Assembly: GCA_023512835.1 (NCBI GenBank)
Contig: CM042087.1
Coordinates: 53,857,897-53,921,896, forward strand
Length of the DNA: 64,000 nucleotides
Direction of reading: 5' to 3'
From: Taxillus chinensis
Lineage: Eukaryota; Streptophyta; Magnoliopsida; Santalales; Loranthaceae
In this document: positions 46,944 through 63,395 of the stretch, piece after piece
How the letters are laid out: each line of letters begins with the position of its first letter
Numbering within the stretch: position 1 is the stretch's first letter
Translations under genes and position numbers: made by a program
Notes under the pieces: generated by a model
What the model was told of the DNA's origin: nothing
Seen by the model: only the letters and a program-made list of their open reading frames with translations
The model's database searches: none

Positions 46944-48720
46944 GTGCCTCTGTTGTGTTCCATCGTATTTCGTATTTCCACCAAGGACAGGCACGTCCGC
47001 ATGTTGCAACGCCTTGACGGCATCGTGAATTTCTCGGTCAGTGGCATCTCCGACCCGTACTACCTATTTATTCCAATGGTAAAAAAATGAATTCAGTCGT
47101 TTCGCTCATCTGGATGCCTTAATTCGACTGTTTTCTCTGCATTAATTTGACGATAAACCTCTTTGTTATAGTGTTGATGTGGAGTGTGTACTTCGATAAA
47201 TTAAACATGATTTTCATGGTTTCATTCATTTGGGTACATAGATACGATGGCCAATAACTAATCTCCATGCTGCTTGGTTTTTATTACAAAAAAGTGAAAC
47301 CGGTTTCTCCTCCGAGAGTGTTTAACGTGATGATTGACACTGGAAGCGACGTCTCGTGGGTTCGATGCAATTCCTGTACTGATTGCCCCCCACTCCAATG
47401 GACTTGGAGTAAGATTCTTCATTCTTCACTTAGCTATACATTAATAAACGGGTTTTCTAAATTAAGATAAGGTATTGTGGTGAGCTTGACCTGATTGTTT
47501 TCATTTTCTCAGTTTGAGCTCGGTTCTTTCGATGTGGATAGCACGAGAACAGCTTCCCCTGTGGCTTGTTCACACCCAGTGTGCTCTTATGGGGCTCGGA
47601 ATGTGGTAACCCAGTGTCCTGCCTAGAGTAATCGATGTGGTTACTCATTGCATTATGGAGACGATAGTGGAACCTCGGGTTTCTATGTATCTGATACTTT
47701 CTATTTTGACACTGTTATGGGAGGCTCCATGGTTGCTAACTCTTCGGCTCCCAATGTCTTTGGGTGAGTATAACCTGTGCCCCCTAAAGTTATGCTTTAT
47801 TTTTATAAATTGACCTATATAATGAAATGACCATTCAAAGGATTATGCTCACAAGAAAATTGATTGTTACTAACCCAATAAAGGAATTGTTAAAATAAAG
47901 AGGACAAGATTAACCAGAAGACCCGAGGGTCACAACAACGGTCATCATAATTTGACCAACATGTGGATGGTCTTTCTTCATAGCAATATTTCTGTTGTGT
48001 CTCAATTGCTACTGAATGCAGTCTAACTATAACATGATCTTTATTATCAGTTTTATGTTTGTCCTGTCTAGCTTGTGCATTTAACCTTTCTGTCGTATGC
48101 CACGCAATACTTCCTTTGGTGTTAAGTATGGCGGAGATTTTTCCCCTTATTAGCTTACACTTTGACGGCGGTGCATCTATGGTTTTAAAACCTGAAGATT
48201 ACCTCATACATCCAAATTATGGCGTGAGTTGTTCAGCTATTCTCCTACATGGAGCTCTCTCACGTCCCCCCCCTCACAAATTTTTGCCGCAAAGCATTTT
48301 CGTTTTATAATCCATGAATTTGATTGGTTGTCGTAGGATGGTGCAATGTGGTGCATTGGATTTCAGAAAGTTCAGCGTGGAGCAAGGCCAGTTTTAGGAG
48401 GTGTTAGGCTATATGCTAATTTATTGGACAAAACTCCTGCCAATATCGTGAATTCATTCTATGATAATTAACCCAAGTTTCTTCATTTTGCATCTCTCTT
48501 TCTGAAAGATAAGATTTTTGTTTATGATTTAGGTCATCAAAGGATTGGTTGGACAGACCATAAATGTAAGTTGGAAAAACGTTTCTGGAATATAGATCTG
48601 CGGTCACTTATTTGAGTTGTCTGATTCAGGTTTATTGCCTGTAAATGTTTCTTTAAATTATGCCAATAAAGAATTTTTGGATCAAGGACTAATTAGAAAG
48701 AGCAGCTCAACAAGGATTGT
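46944..48720 (+). pseudogene. A1-family aspartic protease, decayed gene
   Basis: Exon-like pieces in order: about 46977-47070 (KDRHVRMLQRLDGIVNFSVS), 47267-47408 ([20 protein letters not shown] then DTGSDVSWV, first catalytic Asp), 47513-47763 (FDVDSTRTASPVACSHPVC, YGDDSGTSGFYVSDTFYFD), 48128-48222 ([20 protein letters not shown]), 48337-48400 (DGAMWCIGFQKVQ), about 48492-48566 (DKIFVYDLGHQRIGW) and 48630-48715 (LPVNVSLNYANKEFLD). Splice sites are mostly GT-AG. The order matches plant atypical aspartic proteases of the At5g22850 type, which are secreted or vacuolar endopeptidases. A TAG at 47624-47626 interrupts exon 3. The central exons with the second catalytic DSG and the flap-side half are absent between 47763 and 48128. 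It cannot make an active enzyme. Confidence 0.88.
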
Positions 48721-51700
48721 GCTCCAACTGTTACTTACGAGCTCTTGGGGTTTCCTTATTCTCATTGTACCTGTCATTGGATTCCTTGATGTTTTGCCTC
48801 AAGTTGCAGCATTGGCTTTGCTGCAGTAGATCTAGACTCCTTAATGTCATCTCTATCTCCAAGCACGTTCTTGTGTACTTCCTCTTTCTTTCGGTAAATG
48901 GGAAATCAGTAGCAGTTGTTGGGATGGCTACTTGTCTGCTTAAAATTAATTACCTTGATGTTTCATCCCATTGTACTATTGTAGTTCCAGTGTATATGCC
49001 AAGTGCAGATCAAGGTGGAAAATCCAACTTGTAAACTTAATTTTCCAAAATGCAATAGCAAATCATTCAAGAACATCATTACATTTTTGAAGTGGAAGCC
49101 CAACCTTTTTGTTGTAGTCAATGGAACTCATCATTTTTAAATGTAGTTTATAGGATAAGCCTTTGAAATTTAATAACATATTTAGAAGGCTGTATAAGGT
49201 TTTTTTTAAAAAAAATGGAAAACTTTTACCCTTTGGAATTTCTTTTTTAGACGCAAACCGAACATGCAGTTTGTTTAAAAAGCAACTTAACACTGTTTAG
49301 TGTTTATAGACTTTTTTATTTAGTTATGCTGATTGAAACTTAATAATTCTTAAATGTTAATTTGATCAAAATTTTATAGAATTAATATGTTCAGTTCTAG
49401 TCATTAAAAACATAATGAAAATGTTAAGTGTGCTTATGATTAACAAACTAAATCTATTAATATATGCTTGACTTAACATTGTAGATATGTTAATGTTTTA
49501 TAAATCTAAAACTTTATGTGGATATTTTTTTTATTTGTATTGCATTGATTGAAAGTTAACAATCCATAAAAGTTAACTTGATCATAACTCTACAATGCCT
49601 GTATATTGCATTTTAGCCATCCGAACGTACTTGATATGTTAAGAACCGAGTAAACTCAACAATAGGAATTTGTTAATATATGATTAACCGAACATTTCTG
49701 AAGTGGTAACCTTTTCTCAACCTAGTGGTTCAATAATATTAAGAATTGTTCAACCTAACATTCATAATTTGTATTTTTTTCAAAAATTTATTTTAACAAA
49801 TAAACTTTGTGAGTGCATTGACACTGGATGAACAATATATAACCTATAAAGATGAATCTTTCATTGTATTACAATAATATTTACACCATATTTAACCTAG
49901 GTAACCTTTTATTAATAACTGTCCAATCTAACAAGATGAATTACTATATTTGTAGCAATATTTCAAAGCCTTTGAATGATATTTTATGATATAACCTCTA
50001 TCCATTCAATGTATTGACGACACAGCTTTGTAATATGAAATGACTGGAACTGAACAATTTAGTCTTTAGTCTTACGCTTCGCAAAGAAAAAAAAAACTAA
50101 TCTTTCGTTGTTCAAGGAAATGACATTGGACAATAATTTTTAGTCTTTGAGTGCCTTAAATAAATCAGTCAACATAAAAATAGTTTCCATCCTCATGTTA
50201 ATTTATTTTGCACTCTCAGCCCAATAACATTCATTCTTTCTACTTTGGATAATTTCAAGTGGAGATACTGAGCCTTGCATCAAACATTCTATGGCTGATT
50301 TTGTACGCGATGACAATTTTCTATATTCTTGTTGCTTGAAGATATTATTATTCATCTGAAAACCTGTTGTCTTTAACAACCCAAATTCTAATACTTACAT
50401 CGCATTTGGGGAGGCAAAGACAGTGGATTTGAACACTCAATTGCAAGAACAAGCAGCCTAGTAACACTAGCAGTAGCCCAATAGCTAGCCAGCAGCGGCG
50501 GCCCAGCAGCCAACAGCAGCCGCAGAAGCACCAACCTTGAAACAGCACTCATCTGATTTAATGTTCTCTGTACCAATTTCTTTTTACATTATTAGTTGTG
50601 TAATTAATTTTTCATTAGTAAACAGGGGTAAAACAAATATGACATTATATGATTAATGTGGTGTAATTTTAGGGAAAAATCTAGATTAAAATTTTCAAAT
50701 ATATATTACATTATATTCGATCGGTTTAATCTCGAATTGACAAAATCGTAAATCAACTGAAATATATCGTTTTTTTTTAATTCAAATAAAATAAACCAAA
50801 TCAATTTAAAAAATCATGTACTTTTAGTTTATATGATTCCATTGGGTTTGATTTATCGATTCGGATCGAATGGGTCGTGACACATGAAGACAACCTTCAC
50901 ATCTCCCATAGAGATAAAAGTTTGTTATACTCCAAAATTTAAAATTAAAGACAATAAAAGTTTATGACACATGATGTTGTTTGGTATCTGTTTCTAGAAA
51001 CAGTTTTCTTTATTTTAATACAGGAAACATTACATCTTTTTTTTGGCACTGTTTTGCGTTTTTGTTTTTGAAAACTTTTGGTTTTCAAGTGCAGGGAAAC
51101 GAAAACATTTGCACGATGCCCCACGACCCCGGCTGCCAAATATGGCATGCGTGCGACCTCCCCCCTCCCCCCGGTGCGACGACTCCCCCTCCCCCTCCCC
51201 ACACGCGTGCTCCCCCTTGTGCAAGCTCTTCCTACGCGAGAGCTTCCCCTGTGCAACAACCCCCCCCCCACCCCAAGGTGCGAGGTCCCCCGACACGACG
51301 ACTTACCCCTTCGAGATCTTCCCCGCGCAATCTCCCTAGCAAGATCTCACGCGAATGGAACAGGATGCCCGCCACTGCCGCCCTCTCGGAAAATAATCTC
51401 CAAACAAAAAAAGTGTATTCAATTTGCTAAAAAGCATTTTTCAAATATAGTTTTCAAAAATAATTTTTGAAAATAGAAAATCAAAAACACAACCAAATAT
51501 ACCTTAGATTTCAAAAACAAATTAAAGAGACTTGGACTATAACGTAGTTGTTAGGATGAATAACATTACATATAATTCAAATTATGAAAAATCAATTTAC
51601 ATCTTATCCATGAGACCACATGCAATTTACTGATTTATAATTTGATCCACAAGCCACAACCCAAAAATATCTGACCATGGCCCTGAACTCTGTAGGACTA

Positions 51701-52372
51701 CCTACACTATCTACATTTTTTTGCAATGATTGGCCAAACAAAGGAAGAACCTCTGAACAAGTCTCTCATGCTTTCTTGTGAAGATTCTCACAAAATCATT
51801 GGATCTGGCATTCCTTGGCACCTCAAACTCTTTAGGACTCCTTGAATGGATCAAATGACCAAAGTTCATGAGATATGGAGGAGAAAAGTTTCCTCCAGCT
51901 TCATACTAAACCCTTGTATTACAAGATGACTTGCACAATCCAGATGCAACTTTGCAAAAGGCATCTACAAACAACACCCACGCGTTTCATATTATTTTTG
52001 TATTTTTTTTGGCTAGGTCTACTAAAAAAAAATGATATAGTTACATTTCAGCTCCTAAAAATAAATTTCTCACTTGATGAACAGAAACATTTAATCATTT
52101 TTAATTTTACAGATATTATAGAAATTAAACATTAAAAATACCATAAAACTTAAAAAATTATTAATTTTTTTAGAAACCAAGTCACTAAGAACACAAAGTC
52201 GAGCAAAATGGTTAGCCAATGACTAATCAACAAACACAAAAAGGAAGCAAACAAGATCAATAATTATAAAACCAGAAAACTTATACTCCCAACAAATTCA
52301 ATAAATTAGAGTATTCAAAATTGGTCCTAGGTAGCAGAAAAAAAGAGATAGACAATCGATAATAATCAATAG

Positions 52373-52421
<49 letters not shown>

Positions 52422-52600
52422 CAGCTATTAAAATTAATTAATAATATAATTTATTATTCTAAAATGTTTGTAATGAATATGTTGTTAACTGCAATAATAG
52501 TAAATAGATGGTATGTTTTAAAAAAGTTATCTAATATAGTTATAAGAAAATTTGGTGAGCTTGCTTGTGATTTAGATGGTGTTAATCGCAATTTGATATA
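48721..52600. other. AT-rich spacer, no gene; one MITE-like stretch
   Basis: No domain or exon series is visible. Between about 50975 and 51507 the two ends are rough inverted copies (TTTGGTATCTGTTTCT against TTTGGTTGTGTTTTTG on the other strand) around a C-rich core (51110-51370), as in some plant hAT-like MITEs. No clear target duplication was found. An (AT)n microsatellite is at 52376-52421. Confidence 0.4.
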
Positions 52601-53050
52601 ATAGTTTTTAGATGTGAGCTACGCTAATTTTAATATGTTGTATCTTGGCTTCCCTAATCTATTCCTACCGAGAAGGCATTGGAAGGGTGAAAGGACGATC
52701 TGGGATAGTTGAAGGTACGGGATGGCAACAGATCCAGGGGCCAAGATCGGGCATGGGTGTTGATTAGGGTTTTATGGACCTGCGACGCTGCAAAGGAGGA
52801 GAGAGAGTGGGATAAGGCTTGCAGGATGCAAGACAAACATGATGCAACAGCGAAGTGGCTAGGGCGAACTCATCAAAAGTGGTGAGGTGTAATCCAAGTA
52901 AGAGTTTGCGGCGAAGGAGCTCTATTGTTGGTGTCAGCATCAGACAGAGGCCAAGATTAGGGAGTTTTCTGAGAGAGAACTCTTTTTGCGATATGGGTTT
53001 GGGGAGGCAGCACGCTGTCTGTTGTTTATGAAAAAAGAATAAGGTGCTCA
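52601..53050. other. Unrecognised moderately GC-rich stretch before the AAT array
   Basis: Composition here is less AT-rich than the neighbours, and open frames exist on the minus strand (52654-52836 and 52764-53051), but neither resembles a known family. It may be part of an old gene or element. I cannot assign a function. Confidence 0.3.
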
Positions 53051-53052
53051 TT

Positions 53053-57833
<4,781 letters not shown>

Positions 57834-58252
57834 CTCCAACCACGGGGTGGAGGTGGGCCGAGGGCTACCAGCTACGGGGGGTCGGGTGGACGGCCTTCAC
57901 GATTATGACCCAGGATCGGCCTCGCTCGGTTTCCGAACCATATTCCCGGGATTCGGGCCATAGATACCCCTGGGGGGTCTCTGGTCGACCACCAAGTTCA
58001 CGAGACAGTACCAGGGAGGATGATAACATGAGGTGGTGGGGGGTAATAAACCCACTTCGGGCCAGAGTACCCGGATGGGCACCCCCGGGTGACCATCGGA
58101 GAGGACAACTGCGATCTGAGGTGGGTATCAGCATAAATAAAAAAATTGGGGTGTCTGGCCAGAGATGAAGCCCTGGATGGGAAACCTCCGGGTGACCAAC
58201 TATCAGGTAACAAATGCGACCAGATCTCAAAAAAAAAAAAAAAAAAAAAAAA
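57834..58252 (+). mobile_element. Poly(A)-ended GC-rich insertion
   Basis: A GC-rich, unrelated segment of about 420 bp interrupts the third 1-kb unit and ends in an A run (58229-58252). Similar short words flank it (AAGTAAAAC at about 57824 and AAATAAAAC near 58259), which may be a target duplication. This pattern fits a SINE or truncated LINE. I found no convincing Pol III box A/B, so the class is open. Open frames inside it match nothing known. Confidence 0.55.
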
Positions 58253-58839
58253 TAAGAAAAATAAAACTCGCGTGAGATATCGATACATTTTAGAGTTTGT
58301 GCTATTTTCCTTGGCAGGATGATGACATTTCTCATTGACGCTCTCTACTGACGAACAACGATGAAAAGCCTCGTCTAATGATCGGCCTCTACACTCTATC
58401 TCTTTGATAGTAAACTCGATCTCGATCTTGTCTAACGATTAGCCTCTGCCTCTGCACTCCGGAGACAATTGGTCTAACGTACGATCTAACATACGTCTCA
58501 TCGGTTGTGCCAAGCAACATCGGCGCCAGCCTCCACTGGTACTAGTGTAGGCATGATAGCGAGAATGATGACTAAGACACGCAATGGTTGGCTTTTTCAA
58601 GTCATTTTTCTCGACGATTGCTCTGTTGTCCATCACGTATATATCTTATCCTATCATATGTTGTTAAGCCCAGTGTATATATACAGAGGTTGTTGTTTGG
58701 ATTGATCGATGATTATTATTGCTAGTTTGGTTTGAATCACTTTTGTGACTATTTTTGTTGGATTGTTATGTTAAATACCGTGTGGAAATTCTATACCTTG
58801 GGAGATCATTAGCTCTTTTTCAAGATGCTGGTCCTGTAT

Positions 58840-59770
58840 TAGGCTATAACAACAAGTAATAATTCAACTCTTCAACTTGCCCCTTTGAAATTAGATGGTT
58901 CCAATTATGTGCCTTAATCTACGACCGTTGAAGTTTATGCTTTGGCTACTGATCAAGTGCCATATCTGTATTATGATAGCCTTTTGGTTCTTTGTACTTA
59001 ATTATAGAATAGCATGAAACCATGACTGGTTCCTCGGTTTATGCCATGTAAGTATTTGGGATAAATGTGCCTTAATGTATCTTGGCAAAGATAATTTGCA
59101 ACATGTCTATGACATATGGAAATTGTTTGATCTACAACTTGGGGATAAATCTCTACTAGAATTCTACTCCACATTTACTTCTCTTTGGCAAGGGCTTGAC
59201 ACCTTCTTACCGCCCACTATGGAGGCAATGTCTTGACAAAACAACAAGAAGATATGTTTGTTATGATGTTCTTTAAAAGTTTGGCCATTCCCATTCAGAC
59301 ATTCAAAGATCAAGTTATCCGTGAACGGTCCCTTCCTTCTATTGATGAAGTTTTCTCTTGTATTCTTCGTTACCCTACTAAAACGAAGCCTTCACTCATT
59401 ACTTTAGTTTCCTCTAAGTTGTCTGCTATGGTGACACATGTTCCCGGGATCCAACGTGGTCAGGGCCATGATACATGAGGTCATAGAGGTCGTGGAGGTC
59501 ATGATATGGGCGAAGTCCCTCATGGTGCTTATGTTCCACCTGGTGGCCGAACACAACATTTCTACACACATTGTAAGAAAGCTAGACATATAGAATCTTA
59601 TTGTTATACTCTTCATCCGAAGCTTCACCCAACACATATAGCATATGTTGGGGTTAATGAATCGACCCTGCTTTGGAGGTTGCTACAAAGTCCACACCTT
59701 CTTATGTTGGACAGGTTACATTATCACATGCTACTTATGATTCTTTGGTAGGTACTACTCAAAAGGCTAG
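58840..59770 (+). pseudogene. gag: Gag of a decayed copia element
   Basis: LAPLKLDGSNYVP near 58880 and VEVYALATDQVPYL fit the copia Gag N terminus. FVMMFFKSLAIPIQTFKDQV and RERSLPSIDEVFSCILR (59255-59375) fit the UBN2-type core. A zinc-knuckle remnant HFYTHCKKARHIESYCYTLH lies at about 59555-59615. Several stops interrupt it. It precedes protease and integrase remnants in the same orientation. Confidence 0.8.
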
Positions 59771-59839
59771 GGCTACTGTGACAACCTGCTACTTTGGCAT
59801 CTCGACCTTCAAATAGTTCTTGTTTAACTTCTTCCACAT

Positions 59840-61534
59840 CCGATGCTTGGGTCATAGACTCTGGGTGCCACTCATCATATGACTAGTAACTATACCCTCT
59901 TGTCTTATTTTCAATCTACACCACCCACATTATCACACCTTGTTACCTTTGCCGATGGTTCGCAAACTTCATCACATGGCATTGGAACCACTCGATTAAG
60001 TCCCTCTCTTTCACTTTCTTCCATTTTACATTTACCACACTCACCGTATAACTTGATATCTCGTTAGTTCCTTGACTAAATCTCTTAACTATTCTATAAC
60101 TTTTCTGTCTTCACTTGTGTTTTCCAAGATCTAAAGACTGGATAGATGATTGGTGGGGGCATTGAAGCTAATGGTTTCTATTACTTTGATGGAGCTATTT
60201 CCTCTCTGCTGCTACGGTTGCCCAACACTACTGATATTTTTTGACTGCATTGTTTTTAGGACATCCTTCCTTCGTACACTCCGGTCTATATCGCCATCTA
60301 CTGTGTCTGTTAAGACTCTTCCTAGTGAAACATGAGAGTTAGGTAAACATCATCATGTATCATTCCCTTCGCGTCAAATAAATCAAGTGGATACACCATT
60401 TTCCATAGTTCATTCTAACATATGAGGTTCGTGTCCCATATCAGTGTTCTCCGGTTTCAAGTATTTTGTCACCTTTATAATGATTATTCTCGTAAGACTT
60501 GGTTATATTTAATAAAAGACTGAACAGAAGTGTTCATTTGTTTTCAAAGAATTCTATTTTGAAATTCAAACTCAGTTTTAAGTTTCCGTGAAGTGTTTGC
60601 AATCTAATAATGTAAAAGAATATTTAAGTTCCTCCTCTAGATTTCAACCATTTCTGACCTCTCATAGTATTGTCTATCAAACTTCTTGTTCTACACTTCT
60701 CAATAAAATGAAGTTGCAGAACAAAAAAATCGTCATCTACTTGATGTCGCTCATTGTTTATTTTTACATATGCATTTGCTTAAATATCTATGGGGTTTTG
60801 CTATTCTTATTGCATGTTATTTGATTAACCATCTTCCCTTTTCTATTCTTCATGGGCATATCCCCTATTCTATTCTTTATCCTAATAGCCCACTTTTCTC
60901 TATTCCCCTTCGTGTGTTTGATTGTGTTTGTTTTGTGCAACATCTCAAACCTGTTTTAGATAAGTCGGATCTACATTCCATTAAATGTGTCTTCATTGGC
61001 TATTCTTGCACTCAGAAAGGGTATCAATGTTATGATCCCATACGCGATCGAGTTTGTCTCCCGTGATGTCACTTTTCATGAGGATCTATCCTATTACTCT
61101 TCTTCCCTCACCCAAAAATCCTGCTCTTTCAGCTTTTTCCTATTATTGTTTCTCCCAGTTCTTTCGATGAGTATGTTTCACCTGACAAGAGTTCTCCACC
61201 TTTGGATAGGTTTACTAGGCAAACGTATCAGCGTCGGCCTCATCGCTCTTTCTCCCCGAGGCTCCTGCCCCCTCGATCAACGTCCTGTCTTTCGGACCGC
61301 CACTAACCCTTGATCCGTCTATTGCACAACGAAAAGGTACTCGTTACTGTGTTGGCCGCCCTCTTGATCAATTTGTTTCTTATACTGGTCTCTTATGCTC
61401 TCGTTATCCTATGTCTAACTTTGTCACCACTATTAAATTATCCACATCCTCTTATGCTTTTGTTTCTTCTATTTTGTTTGTGGTCATGCCTTGCAATGTT
61501 GCAAATGCTCTCACTCATCCTGGGATGTGCCGCG
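59840..61534 (+). pseudogene. pol: Pol of a decayed copia element (protease, integrase, start of RT)
   Basis: The protease motif AWVIDSG is at about 59845-59865. One extra G then shifts into HHMTSNYTLLSYF and VTFADGSQT. Integrase pieces follow: DYSRKTWLYLIK (near 60480), then VAEQKNRHLLDVAHC (near 60710), KYLWG, ACYLINHLPFS, LHGHIPYSILYPNSPLFSIP, RVFDCVCFVQHLKP, SIKCVFIGYS and KGYQCYDP. After 61200 a linker and the start of reverse transcriptase (ALTHPGM) are cut at 61534 by the LTR of the minus-strand chromovirus. Stops are frequent, so this element is old. Its remainder should lie beyond the right edge. Confidence 0.88.
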
Positions 61535-61914
61535 TGTCACAGGGTCAACCTTTATAACATCTTAACCCATGCAGCAACCAATTCCCACCCGTACGAAGGA
61601 ACACTAGGTCAGCCTAACCCATCGCATTTGGATCGGAACCCATCAATCTGTTGTAAAGAAATTGTGTAGGGAAGCGCTTAGCATAAGAAAGATTGAACAA
61701 AGGCAACAAATGATTGATTGCTTGAAAGCTTTATAACATCACTCCCCTACATATAAATGTTAACATTTTTCTGGTTATGACATCAGGAGACATCATTTCT
61801 AACTGAGCATTAAAATCTCTACAACTCACTCTATAAACTAAGCTATAACACTTTACAAGAGGGAAATACCCCAAAATAGCCTAAGTGTGCTAAGATAAGC
61901 CTTGGTCCGTGACA
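61535..61914 (-). repeat. 3' LTR of the short-LTR chromovirus
   Basis: 380 bp with termini TGTCAC and GTGACA, a perfect 6-bp inverted repeat. The C-rich plus-strand stretch TTCTCCCCCACCC at 61915-61927 is the polypurine tract on the coding strand. Confidence 0.88.
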
Positions 61915-61927
61915 TTCTCCCCCACCC

Positions 61928-62095
61928 GATTTTGCAGCGTCCTCATTGTGTCTTCGGCTTCCTCAAACCCGTCGAACTTGGATGTAGCGTTTGGTCTATT
62001 TCCAGGACTCTTCAATCTCCTTGGAGAATTTCCCCCAGATCCTCTTCCTTCTCCCAGCTTGCTTCTTCAACCGGTCCTGTTCTTTGATAACTGTG
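61928..62095 (-). pseudogene. pol: C-terminal end of the chromovirus pol beyond an insertion
   Basis: On the minus strand PVEEASWEKEEDLGEILQGD fits the last part of a chromodomain (relatives read ESEASWEPEEDL). It continues the frame that breaks off near 63400. A stop follows the Asp of this block, and no further domain is expected before the polypurine tract. Confidence 0.75.
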
Positions 62096-62099
62096 GAAT

Positions 62100-63395
62100 T
62101 TGTCATTAAATTTGCATATAATTTATGGGCTTTAATTTAATATTTTGATGAATTAATGCATTTTTATAATAGTTTTCCTCAATTTCAATTATTTACTGTT
62201 TTATTCACTTTTATAGATTTAATATTAATTTTGGTGATTTTTAATGTTGAATTACGTATTTCAATTTTGATATTAATTCTTTGAGCTTAATTTGTAATTT
62301 TACTAAGTGATATTTTGGTTTTAGTTAATTGTTAATATTTTGATGGGTTAATTTTTTGAATAGTTTTGTAGGTTAAATGTTTGCATGCTACGTGGGAGGA
62401 CAAATTGACAAGAAGATATTTAATGGAGTGGAGCCCACTATGATTAATTAGGAATAAAGGAAGAGCACTTGGTCATCCGTTATTGGAAACACTTGGGCAT
62501 CATGTATTATTTGGAAACACTTGGGAAAGAAGAAACAAAAAAAAAAAAGGCAATTGCTTTGCCTTTTAAATACCCATGCACGCAAGAGGATCCCACGCAC
62601 CAAATCTCTTCAATACGCCCTCCATCGCGACTCATCTCGGCAACGCCGTCTCCATCTCTCCATCACGCGCAGCGATTTTCAAGGTAGCACCAGGGCTGCG
62701 CGTGACACGGCGAGACTTCCCATGCATCCTATTTTAGTTTTCTGTATTCGATTTAGCTTCAAACTTTAATTGTTATTTTGAATCTTTGTTCTTCATCTTA
62801 ATAATTTATTTATGTGCTATGGTTTGCAATTCCTTCATCTATCTGTTTTAAATTCTTTGCAATTAATTTGCGATTGTAGTTAATTGTGGATTGTTTAAAG
62901 CATGATTTTTAATTGTGATTAATTCGCGGTTACGGTTAATTAATTTTGAGATGTGAAGATTATTATTCGTAGTGTTCGATTTAGTCTTTCGAATGCAAAA
63001 CATAATCGTTTCTAGGATTGGTACGAGTTCAAGTCTGATTTCTAGTGCGAATTCATAATTTAATTATAATTATGTTGTCTTGGTTTAATTGAATTATGAG
63101 GCCTTAAATATGTTATTGTATTTTTAGAAGATAATGATAAATAATAATTGAACTGAGAGGTTAAATCAATTACGTTTTTAGTTCATTAATTTTTTTTACA
63201 TATTTTCTTTTATTTTAATTTCATTCAATCAAAACCCCCCCAATTTTCTAACTTAGATTTTCTTTATTTATTTTTATTGAAGAATAAGTTGAATTAAATT
63301 TTATAAGTCCTCCGGTTAGTGAACGACGTATGTTAGCCCTATGCTATACTTAGTTTAAATTTTATTTGAAGTGCGTGTGCGATAAATGCTCCTTT
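62100..63395. mobile_element. AT-rich insertion inside the chromovirus chromodomain
   Basis: About 1.3 kb without homology to the element separates the two halves of the chromodomain (YYVQWKNE at 63400 and PVEEASWE at about 62050). It holds no recognisable gene. It is AT-rich with a moderately GC-rich part at 62570-62720. Exact borders and a target duplication could not be set. A solo LTR or non-autonomous element is likely. Confidence 0.6.

Noticed and set aside
50981..51470. Three overlapping 100-150-aa frames, Pro/Thr-rich
   Set aside because: All overlap the same C-rich core of a MITE-like stretch, and none has a family signature.
52654..53051. Two minus-strand frames before the AAT array
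   Set aside because: No recognised family; kept only as an unassigned stretch in the feature list.
57905..58335. Open frames on both strands in the poly(A)-ended insertion
   Set aside because: No known domain; frames span the whole GC-rich insert on both strands, as expected by chance.
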